Shown here piece by piece: positions 49,108 through 56,852 of a DNA stretch of 64,000 bases (positions are counted from its first letter, which is position 1; each line of letters opens with the position of its first letter). The notes beneath the pieces were generated by a model. That model saw only the letters and a list, made by a program, of their open reading frames with translations. It made no database searches and was not told where the DNA came from. Both the position numbers and the translations under genes were made by a program. The stretch is from JAIOSM01 sp023143455 (GTDB taxonomy: Bacteria > Desulfobacterota > Desulfobacteria > Desulfobacterales > Desulfobacteraceae). The stretch spans positions 1 to 64,000 of the forward strand of contig DAOVTW010000001.1 in NCBI GenBank assembly GCA_030632885.1, written 5' to 3'.

Positions 49108-51947
49108 TATAATTCCTCCTCCTCTTTAAGCACTGTTCTGATTGTCTCGGCAATTTTCTTTTGAGTTATAGGTTTTGTTATATATTCTTTAATACCCATA
49201 GATTGGGCTGTTTTTTTATCAATTAATTCACTATACCCGGAACAGAGAATAATTTTAACATCGGGTTTAATTTTAAAAAGTTTTGTCGCAAGTTCAGTGC
49301 CAGTCATGATTGGCATGGTCATGTCTGTAATAACAATATCAAATTTATCAGGTTCTTTTTTAAAAGCATTTAAAGCTTTTTGGCTGTCAGTATGTGATGT
49401 GACATTATATCCAAGGCGTTCTAAAAATTGTTTTGTCATGATAGCAATTTGTTTTTCATCATCAATAAACAAAATGTTTTCTGTACCAGTAGGGATTTGT
49501 GCAGATGACGTAATATTTTGTTCATTGTCTTGATTAGTACTTAAAGTTTTCTCAATAATCGGCAGAAAGATATGGAAGGAAGCTCCTTTTTCAGGCTGAC
49601 TTTCAGCAATAATATCTCCTTCATGGTCTGAAATAATCCCATGCACCACTGAAAGTCCCATGCCAGTACCTTCACCCACTTTTTTGGTAGTAAAATAAGG
49701 GTTGAAAATTTTTCCCATAATTTTATTTTCAATACCCTGTCCAGTATCCGTTACTGTGAGTTTGATATATGTTCCTGTATGAAGATTAGGGTATATTGAT
49801 AAATCCTCAGAAATAATTTCTTTCTGTTTAAGGGCAAACTCCATGACCCCGCCTCTTTCTTTCATGGCATAGGAAGCATTGGTGGCAAGATTCATGATTA
49901 CCTGGTGAATCTGTCCCGGGTCAGCAAAAGCAGGCTTGCAATTTTTATCAATATTTACTTTAATTTCAATGGTTGATGGTATTGAGGATTTTAATAGTTT
50001 TACTACTTCTTTTATAATAGATTGAATATTAACAGGTTTTTTTTCAGTTTCAGTTTGTCGACTAAAAGCAAGGATCTGCTGTACCATCTCTTTTGCCCTG
50101 TTTGCAGCTATTAAAACCTGATTAAGGTTAGATTTGTCTTTGTTATCTTCAGGCATATCAACTATAGTTAATTCAGTAAAGCCAATAATTGAAAACAGAA
50201 CATTATTGAAATCATGGGCAATGCCTCCTGCAAGAGAACCTATTGCCTCCATTTTTTGGGCATGTTGAAGTCTTACTTCAAGCTCTTTTTTATTTTCTTT
50301 AGCTTCTTTTATAGGGGTAATATCAATTACATTTTCAAGAAAATAATGTGGGTTTTTGTGTTTATCCCTGATAAGGGTACCACTCAGCATGCCATGGACA
50401 GTGTTTCCATTTTTATGGATAAATCGTTTTTCCATCTGGTAAAAATCAATTTTTCCATGCTGAAGCTTTGCCTGCAACTCAATGTTTTCTTGAATATCGT
50501 CAGGATAAGTAATATCTTTTATCGTTTTTTCTATAAGTTCTTTTTCAGAATATCCAAGTATATTACAATATGCATTATTTGCCTGGATTATTTTGGAATT
50601 TAAAGAGACTCTTGCTATACCAATTTGAGTAAATTCATACATCCCACGAAATTTTTCCTCGCTTTCCTGCATGGCTTCTTCAGCCTGTATCCTGTTTGTA
50701 AGCATTTCATTGGTCAAGATTGCAATTTCTTTAAATTCTTGTAACTCAAGACGGTCTGGATCAATGGTTATAGAATCAGTACTTGCTTTTTTTAAAAAAG
50801 AGGAGAAAACATTTATTGATTTTTGAACCTGTTTCAAGATGCGTTTGGACCAGAACCAGATTAAAGTCAGTAATACAATAAGAACAAAGATACTTCGAAT
50901 AATTCGTTTCTTTAGATGTGATTCCATTAGAGCTTTATTGTCAAAGATTGATTTTTCAATGTTATCAAGATAGACACCCGCTCCAATCATCCACTCCCAT
51001 TCAGGTATTCCAAGCATAAAGGAGACTTTGGGTGATGGATTAGAATCTTTCAGTTTCCTCCAGGAATAATAAACAAACCCTCCATTTGGATTCTCAACAG
51101 CTTTTCGTTGCTCCTGGGTAAATTTTACTCCATTTGGATCTGTTAGATTCCAAATATTGTCTTGATCCAGAGTAACCTCACCATTTGAAAAAAGCGAATC
51201 CCCTTTATATGTGGTTCCAAAAAAATATCCATCTGCACCAAATTGATTGACGGCAAGGCGGGCAAGTAATTGTTGTTGAATTTGGTTTTTAGCTTCATCA
51301 AGATAGGAGCCTGTACCAATATACAAGTTTAAAGGTTTGAAATGCTTTACAAAAGATGTTTTGGGGAATAATTTGTCAGGGTCGGTTTCAGGTTTTATCC
51401 AATAATGTGTTACAAAGCCCTCATTATATTCTTTAACAATATAAATTTCGTCCTGAATTACAAAATTACCTTTTGAATCTTTCAGGTTAATAAGGTTTTT
51501 CCCTTCAAATTCAGGTTTTATAGGATAAAGGATTTCAACTCCTTCCATTGAAACTGCAAAATAGTATCCGTGCCCATTATCAAATCTTATAGGTCGCAGG
51601 GCATCTTTAATCATTTTTTCAATTTCATAAGGAGTTTTTGATTCAATATTCTCTTTATATATATTTGAAGCTATTTTATGAGCCGTGTAAACACGTTCTT
51701 TCATTTTATACTTAAGTTCATTTTCAGCTTTGGCTTTTAGTACTTTTATATGTTTTATGAGATTAGTTGTTTCTTTTTTAATTAATGCTTTTTGGGACTT
51801 GATATGTTTTGATCGCAACAATTGTGATTCAGCCTTAAAGTCCGAATATTCGCTTTGTATCCATAGTAAACTCCACAGCACTATGGATGCTACGGCTATC
51901 AAAATCATATTCCTTAAAAATTTTGCCTGAATACTATTATTAGACAT
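49107..51947 (-). CDS. Hybrid histidine kinase: double Cache, PAS, kinase, receiver
   Basis: A 946-residue membrane sensor. Transmembrane helices near 12-30 and 345-366 enclose two Cache_2-type domains (GHGYYFAVSMEGVEILYPIK and GADGYFFGTTYKGDSLFSNG are the paired ligand strands), which usually sense small organic molecules. A PAS domain (about 425-550) follows. The kinase H-box GGIAHDFNNVLFSIIGF (about 575) is of the NtrB-like subfamily, then the ATPase (NLATNASYAM, DTGQGIE, GTGMGLSVVHG). A C-terminal receiver (from about 825, FIDDEKQ, VITDMTMPIMTG, YITKPIT) completes it. Two related kinases lie within 8 kb to the right. Confidence 0.9.
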   Translation of the reverse strand: MSNNSIQAKFLRNMILIAVASIVLWSLLWIQSEYSDFKAESQLLRSKHIKSQKALIKKETTNLIKHIKVLKAKAENELKYKMKERVYTAHKIASNIYKENIESKTPYEIEKMIKDALRPIRFDNGHGYYFAVSMEGVEILYPIKPEFEGKNLINLKDSKGNFVIQDEIYIVKEYNEGFVTHYWIKPETDPDKLFPKTSFVKHFKPLNLYIGTGSYLDEAKNQIQQQLLARLAVNQFGADGYFFGTTYKGDSLFSNGEVTLDQDNIWNLTDPNGVKFTQEQRKAVENPNGGFVYYSWRKLKDSNPSPKVSFMLGIPEWEWMIGAGVYLDNIEKSIFDNKALMESHLKKRIIRSIFVLIVLLTLIWFWSKRILKQVQKSINVFSSFLKKASTDSITIDPDRLELQEFKEIAILTNEMLTNRIQAEEAMQESEEKFRGMYEFTQIGIARVSLNSKIIQANNAYCNILGYSEKELIEKTIKDITYPDDIQENIELQAKLQHGKIDFYQMEKRFIHKNGNTVHGMLSGTLIRDKHKNPHYFLENVIDITPIKEAKENKKELEVRLQHAQKMEAIGSLAGGIAHDFNNVLFSIIGFTELTIVDMPEDNKDKSNLNQVLIAANRAKEMVQQILAFSRQTETEKKPVNIQSIIKEVVKLLKSSIPSTIEIKVNIDKNCKPAFADPGQIHQVIMNLATNASYAMKERGGVMEFALKQKEIISEDLSIYPNLHTGTYIKLTVTDTGQGIENKIMGKIFNPYFTTKKVGEGTGMGLSVVHGIISDHEGDIIAESQPEKGASFHIFLPIIEKTLSTNQDNEQNITSSAQIPTGTENILFIDDEKQIAIMTKQFLERLGYNVTSHTDSQKALNAFKKEPDKFDIVITDMTMPIMTGTELATKLFKIKPDVKIILCSGYSELIDKKTAQSMGIKEYITKPITQKKIAETIRTVLKEEEEL

Positions 51948-52054
51948 AATTGTTAATGGGCAGTATTAATAAAATTAGTATTAGTGTCATAACTTATGAA
52001 AGCTTTAATCAATATATCGTATTTACGAATTAAGATCAATATTTAATAATCTTT

Positions 52055-52804
52055 TTATCTACTATTGCCTTTAAGAGATTCTATCCAGTCGATTTTGCTT
52101 ATAAGGCCACGAATTATCCTTACATCACGGCTTGTGAGTTCTGCTTTGCCAAATATTTTCCGATAGCTTTTTAAAAGGTGATCTGGGTTTTGTGGATCAA
52201 GGTATTCAATTCTAATTAAGGTCTTTCGCATGTGAGCATACATTTGTTCAAGCTCTTTACCATTTGCGAGATCCTGGCCATCTATTGGTTTTGGTGCTTC
52301 AGAATTATTTGTGGTATTGCTTACATTGTTTATTTCGTAAAGAAATATTCCAATAGCATGGGAAAGGTTCATTGAGGCAAATGAATCATTGGTTGGTATT
52401 GTTACAAATTTATGGCAGATTTTAAGCTCATCTGTTGTAAGTCCAGTGTCTTCTCTGCCAAAAACAAGCGCGATTTTTGTATTGTCATCATAGCTTTGAA
52501 TTTTTTTAGCAGTGATGCCCGGTGTAATAAAATTACTTCTATATTTTCCTGAACGCCTTGTAGTTCCAAAGGCAATATTGCAATCTTCAAGGGCTGATTT
52601 TAGAGTTTCATAAAGTTTTGCTGTTTTAAGCATATTTTTAGCATGCAATGCCATCTTTCTTGCATCTTTTGATTTATACTCAAGGCAGGGATTTACAAGC
52701 CTTAAATCGTTGAATCCAAAGTTTTGCATTACTCTGCAACATGCACCAATATTTATTGGACCTTGGGGTTCAACTAATATGATTGAGATATTTTCAAAAT
52801 TCAT
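52055..52804 (-). CDS. trmJ: tRNA/rRNA methyltransferase, TrmJ (SpoU) family
   Basis: A SPOUT-class 2'-O-ribose methyltransferase of about 250 residues. The N-terminal SIILVEPQGPINIGACCRVM and GFNDLRLVNP, the central ALVFGREDTGLTTDEL and the knot segment SFASMNLSHAIGIFLYEI are typical of TrmJ, which modifies position 32 of tRNAs. ATG 52804 is used rather than 52837, which would overlap dtd. It lies directly downstream of dtd on the same strand. Confidence 0.88.
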   Translation of the reverse strand: MNFENISIILVEPQGPINIGACCRVMQNFGFNDLRLVNPCLEYKSKDARKMALHAKNMLKTAKLYETLKSALEDCNIAFGTTRRSGKYRSNFITPGITAKKIQSYDDNTKIALVFGREDTGLTTDELKICHKFVTIPTNDSFASMNLSHAIGIFLYEINNVSNTTNNSEAPKPIDGQDLANGKELEQMYAHMRKTLIRIEYLDPQNPDHLLKSYRKIFGKAELTSRDVRIIRGLISKIDWIESLKGNSR

Positions 52805-52820
52805 AATTATTTTGGCAGTA

Positions 52821-53264
52821 TTAAGTTTCTGTATCAAGCAGGATAGTTACAGGTCCATTATTTATAAGAGATACATCCATGAGGGCCTGAAATTTTCCAG
52901 TTTCGGTTTTAACGCCTTTTGCTTTTGTTTGAGAAATAAAATATTGATAAAGGTTGTTTGCCATGTCCGGGGAGGCGGCTTTCACAAAAGAGGGTCTTCT
53001 GCCTTTGCTACAATCTCCCATCAATGTGAACTGAGAAATTACCAGCATGTCGCCTTTTACGTCCATGAGAGATTCGTTCATTTTTCCATTATTATCTTCA
53101 AATATTCTCAAGTTAACTATTTTATCTGCAAGAAAATCAGCGTCTTTTTCTTTGTCGTTATGTCCAATGCCTAAAAGTACAACAAGACCTGTCATAATAT
53201 CACCAATAATTGCTCCTTCAACCTTTACATTGGCCTTTGATACTCTTTGTACTACAGCTTTCAT
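52821..53264 (-). CDS. dtd: D-aminoacyl-tRNA deacylase
   Basis: A 147-residue DTD that cleaves D-amino acids (and Gly from tRNA-Ala) off mischarged tRNAs. The N-terminal MKAVVQRVSKANVKVEG, the catalytic-region LVISQFTLMGDCSKGRRPSF, and the C-terminal NNGPVTILLDT carrying the cross-subunit Gly-Pro motif are all present. It sits between the PHP phosphatase and trmJ with gaps of about 11 and 16 bases, so the three probably form an operon. Confidence 0.95.
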   Translation of the reverse strand: MKAVVQRVSKANVKVEGAIIGDIMTGLVVLLGIGHNDKEKDADFLADKIVNLRIFEDNNGKMNESLMDVKGDMLVISQFTLMGDCSKGRRPSFVKAASPDMANNLYQYFISQTKAKGVKTETGKFQALMDVSLINNGPVTILLDTET

Positions 53265-53275
53265 ATGTTTGCTCT

Positions 53276-54130
53276 TTAAGTATATGTGTAAATTTTAGGT
53301 TCAGGCCAGTCAGTATTAAAACCTGCTTGGCTTAATATTTTTATTCCTGTTTTAATATCAGTACCAATATCCATTGTACCGTGGGAATCATCACCGGGAA
53401 CAACTTTAATATTGAGTTCTTTTGCTTTTTTTAGAATTGACTTTGAAATATAAGGTTCAATTGCTTTTTTCATTAAAGCCCTTGTGTTAAAATCTAAGAT
53501 AAGGTCATTCTCTTTACACGCCTTGAGGTTTCTGACAATTTTTTCCCAGATTTCGTTTTCTTCAATTCTTTTTTTATACTCTGTATCAAAGATTCGAATT
53601 ACATCAAAATGCCCGACAACTGCGGGCCTTAAATGAGTAATAAGTTCATATTGTTTGTCAAAATATTTTTTATATAATGAGTTTATACCCCCTGCTGATC
53701 TAATTGCTTCTTCATACAGTGGCTTTGAATAATCAAAACAAATGTTGTTGATATGATGAACAGAACCAACAATATAATCTGGTTTATAAGTTTGAATAAG
53801 TTTATTTATATAATCAATATATCCGTCATATGCTTCGGTTTCAAAGGCTGAGAATATTTTGATTTTTAATGCATATTTCTTCTTAAGCTTATTAATTTTC
53901 AAAATATAATTTTTAAATTGATTTTTTAACTGATCTGCTGAAATATCTGCATCTTTTTCATCTTGGTATCTTAAATTGTCATTGATTGGAGGACAGTGCT
54001 CTGATATTCCAACCCAGGTAAATCCTTCTTTAATATATTTTTTTATTATATCCTCAAGTAAATCTTTGGCATGAAGGCAAAATTCTTTGCTGTGACCACC
54101 ATGTACAGAGATTTTTTTTATAGTTTTCAT
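53276..54130 (-). CDS. PHP-family histidinol-phosphatase-like protein
   Basis: A 284-residue PHP-fold phosphoesterase. The metal site is SVHGGHSKEF (the HxH of the family is here HGGH, with a Gly pair), followed by VGISEHCPP, GSVHHINN, RPAVVGHFDVIR and a late PGDDSHGTMDIG. The overall layout matches HisJ/HisK-type histidinol-phosphatases, which make histidinol from its phosphate. Other PHP phosphatases are possible. The start is uncertain: ATG 54130 is used; longer starts at 54148 and 54157 have no better RBS. Confidence 0.75.
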   Translation of the reverse strand: MKTIKKISVHGGHSKEFCLHAKDLLEDIIKKYIKEGFTWVGISEHCPPINDNLRYQDEKDADISADQLKNQFKNYILKINKLKKKYALKIKIFSAFETEAYDGYIDYINKLIQTYKPDYIVGSVHHINNICFDYSKPLYEEAIRSAGGINSLYKKYFDKQYELITHLRPAVVGHFDVIRIFDTEYKKRIEENEIWEKIVRNLKACKENDLILDFNTRALMKKAIEPYISKSILKKAKELNIKVVPGDDSHGTMDIGTDIKTGIKILSQAGFNTDWPEPKIYTYT

Positions 54131-54365
54131 AGGTAAAATAGCTAACATTAAACCCATATAAAATCAAGGTTACAGCCGTTGAATAATATAAAAAAATATT
54201 GGCGCAGGGCTTTTCAATTGGATTAATTAATTTATTTCCCAATGTTTTTAAAAATTATTCCAATTTGATAAAAAAATGTGGTATTATCCTTTAACCATCA
54301 AAATTAAAGTAGCTAGGCGAAATCTCATATTTTTTTAACACAATAGTTAAGGGTTAAAGTGTTTT

Positions 54366-55997
54366 ATGATTGATTGGCTAAAGAAGCTTTTTTTCTACAA
54401 TTCTGATATTGAATTCAATACAGGTTCTGGTCTTGATCCTGATTACCAAAAGCTTTTAAAAAAATATAATAAAATAGATCAAAGTGAAAAAAAATACAGA
54501 CTTCTTGTTGAAAATGGCGGAGACGGCGTTGTCGTGGTGCAGGATGATAAGGTTAAGTTTGTTAATAAAGAAATGCTTGATCTGTTAAAGATTGAGGATA
54601 GAAAAGCTGCACCAAAAGATTTTTTTGATTATGTTTACCCTGATGATGTTGATGATGTCATGATAAATTTTGAAAATAATATACTTTTAAAACAGCGGGA
54701 TGAGCATTATAGAATAAGAGTAGTAGGAAATGATAAAAGTATTATTTGGGTAGAAATAAAATCAGTTGCTGTTGAATGGGAGAAAAGGCCTGCAAGCCTT
54801 GCCTTTATAAGAGATATAACCAAGCAGAAAATGCTTGAAGATGAATTGCGCCAGGCTCAAAGAATGGAAGCTATAGGTACTCTTGCTGGTGGAATAACTC
54901 ATGATTTTAATAATATTCTAACATCAATTATAGGAAGTGCTGAACTTGCACTCTTAGATTTAGATGACAAAAATGAAGTTAAAGAAGCATTTGAATTGAT
55001 TCATGAGTCTGGAAACCGGGCAAGAGATTTAGTAAAGCAGATTTTAACAGCAACAAGAAAAAAAGAGACAATTATGACAGAGTCTCTTAATATTGGTGCA
55101 GTTGTAAAAGAAGCTTTAAAACTTATAAAATCTACTTTTCCTTCAAATATTATAATCAAAGTGGAGATTGGAGATAATTTAAAGAATATTAATGGGCATG
55201 CAACCCAAATACACCAGATTGTTATGAACCTTTGTACAAATGCAATGCATGCAATGGAAAAAGATGATACAGGGACACTTAAGGTTGGTCTTAATAATGT
55301 TGACCTAGATACAGAGTTTGTGGAGAAATTTCTTGATATGGAACCTGGAGCATATATAGAGTTGAAGGTTTCAGATACCGGTCAGGGCATGGAACCCGGG
55401 GTTAAGGCAAGAATTTTTGATCCATATTTTACAACTAAAAAACATGGCAAAGGAACAGGTCTTGGACTTGCTACCTGCATGGGAATTGTGAAAGCTCATA
55501 ATGGGTATATCAAAGTTGAAAGTGAAAATGAAAACGGCTCAATTTTTTATTTATATTTCCCAGTTAATGATGGAAAACTGAAAAAAGATAAAATAGTTTC
55601 AAACAACAAAAAACTTGTCAAAGGTGAGGGTAATATACTTTTTGTTGATGACGAGCAGGTAATTGTTAACCTTGGTCAAAAGATGCTGACAAATGCAGGA
55701 TATTCCGTGATGACAGCCTTGTCAGGAGATGATGCGCTGGGATATTTCGAAATCAATAAAGTTAGGATTGATCTTATGATTACTGACATGGCGATGCCAG
55801 GAATGACTGGCAAGAAGCTAATAGCTGAAGTTTTAAAAATTAAGCCGAATTTGCCTATTATTTTATGCACCGGATACAGCGAAACCATGACCAAAAAAGC
55901 AGCAAAAGCGATGGGGGTAAGCCAATATATGGAAAAGCCGTATGAACTGGTTGATCTATCATTTGAAGTTAAGAAAATCCTTGATAAAGCAAGGTAA
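54366..55997 (+). CDS. Cytoplasmic PAS hybrid histidine kinase with receiver
   Basis: 543 residues, no transmembrane segment. A PAS domain (about 40-155, KYRLLVENGGDGVVVV) precedes the kinase core: H-box GGITHDFNNILTSIIG (about 175), N-box NLCTNAMHAM, G1 DTGQGMEP and G2 GTGLGLATCMG. A receiver follows from about 425 (LFVDDEQ, LMITDMAMPGMTG, ILCTGYSE, YMEKPYE). It has the same H-box subtype and receiver as the kinases at 49107-51947 and 56853-59594, so the three are paralogues. No output regulator is adjacent; phosphate may pass to a separate partner. Confidence 0.9.
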   Translation: MIDWLKKLFFYNSDIEFNTGSGLDPDYQKLLKKYNKIDQSEKKYRLLVENGGDGVVVVQDDKVKFVNKEMLDLLKIEDRKAAPKDFFDYVYPDDVDDVMINFENNILLKQRDEHYRIRVVGNDKSIIWVEIKSVAVEWEKRPASLAFIRDITKQKMLEDELRQAQRMEAIGTLAGGITHDFNNILTSIIGSAELALLDLDDKNEVKEAFELIHESGNRARDLVKQILTATRKKETIMTESLNIGAVVKEALKLIKSTFPSNIIIKVEIGDNLKNINGHATQIHQIVMNLCTNAMHAMEKDDTGTLKVGLNNVDLDTEFVEKFLDMEPGAYIELKVSDTGQGMEPGVKARIFDPYFTTKKHGKGTGLGLATCMGIVKAHNGYIKVESENENGSIFYLYFPVNDGKLKKDKIVSNNKKLVKGEGNILFVDDEQVIVNLGQKMLTNAGYSVMTALSGDDALGYFEINKVRIDLMITDMAMPGMTGKKLIAEVLKIKPNLPIILCTGYSETMTKKAAKAMGVSQYMEKPYELVDLSFEVKKILDKAR

Positions 55998-56051
55998 GCA
56001 CAAAGTCTTTAAGCCCTTGTTTTTCAAATTGAGTTAAGTATAATATAAATT

Positions 56052-56819
56052 ATGTGGAAGATATTAAAGTTATTATTGATCATATTTTGCCTCGCATATT
56101 TTTTTTCTTGTACATCAAGATTACACTTGCAACCCCCTTCTTTTAAAAAAAAATATATAAAAACCGATAATGGATTTACAAAAGTAAAACTTGTTGAATA
56201 CTCTATACAGGTTGGTGCTTTTCAGAGTTTTAGAAATGCAGATGCTTATAGCAGAAAGCTTGATCAATATGTTGACGCCTTTAGCTTTAAAGATAAAGAT
56301 GGGTTTTTCAAGGTTAGATTTGGCAATTATTTTTCAAAAAAGAATGCTCAGAGAAAAGCACAACAATTGAAAGATATGAATGTCATTGATGATTATTTTG
56401 TAGTTCTGCCTGAAGAGTATGAAAATAAGCATGCCCAAACATCTAAAATTAGGAATACAATTATTGAAACAGCTGGCAAATATATTGGAGTCCCATATAG
56501 CTGGGGGGGAGAAAACTCTGTAACGGGATTTGATTGTAGCGGGCTTACTTCTTCTGTCTATCGTGAATCGGGAATCATGCTTCCAAGAACATCAAGAGAG
56601 CAATATAAAGCAGGGATATTTGTGTTGAAAAAAGATTTGCAAAAGGGAGATCTTGTTTTTTTTAAAACCCGCGGCAAGGCAATTTCCCACGTAGGAATTT
56701 TCACTGGTAATTCTCGATTTATTCACGCACCACGGAAAGGGAAAACTGTCCGTTCTCAATCTCTTAATTCTTCCTATTATCAAAAGCATTACGCTGGAGC
56801 AAGAACGTACATTAACTGA
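56052..56819 (+). CDS. SPOR and NlpC/P60 lipoprotein peptidase
   Basis: A 255-residue cell-wall lipoprotein. The signal peptide ends in the lipobox FFSC (Cys about 20). A SPOR domain (about 52-120, YSIQVGAFQSFRNADAYSRK) should bind denuded glycan at division sites. The NlpC/P60 endopeptidase domain (about 135-255) has the catalytic Cys in FDCSGLTSSVYR (about 161), the His in ISHVGIFTG, and a polar third residue in RFIHAPRKGK. It should cleave D-Glu-diaminopimelate stem-peptide bonds. It lies 33 bases before the next hybrid kinase. Confidence 0.9.
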   Translation: MWKILKLLLIIFCLAYFFSCTSRLHLQPPSFKKKYIKTDNGFTKVKLVEYSIQVGAFQSFRNADAYSRKLDQYVDAFSFKDKDGFFKVRFGNYFSKKNAQRKAQQLKDMNVIDDYFVVLPEEYENKHAQTSKIRNTIIETAGKYIGVPYSWGGENSVTGFDCSGLTSSVYRESGIMLPRTSREQYKAGIFVLKKDLQKGDLVFFKTRGKAISHVGIFTGNSRFIHAPRKGKTVRSQSLNSSYYQKHYAGARTYIN

Positions 56820-56852
56820 TTAAGAAAAGTTATTTAAAAGGTAAAGTATCTT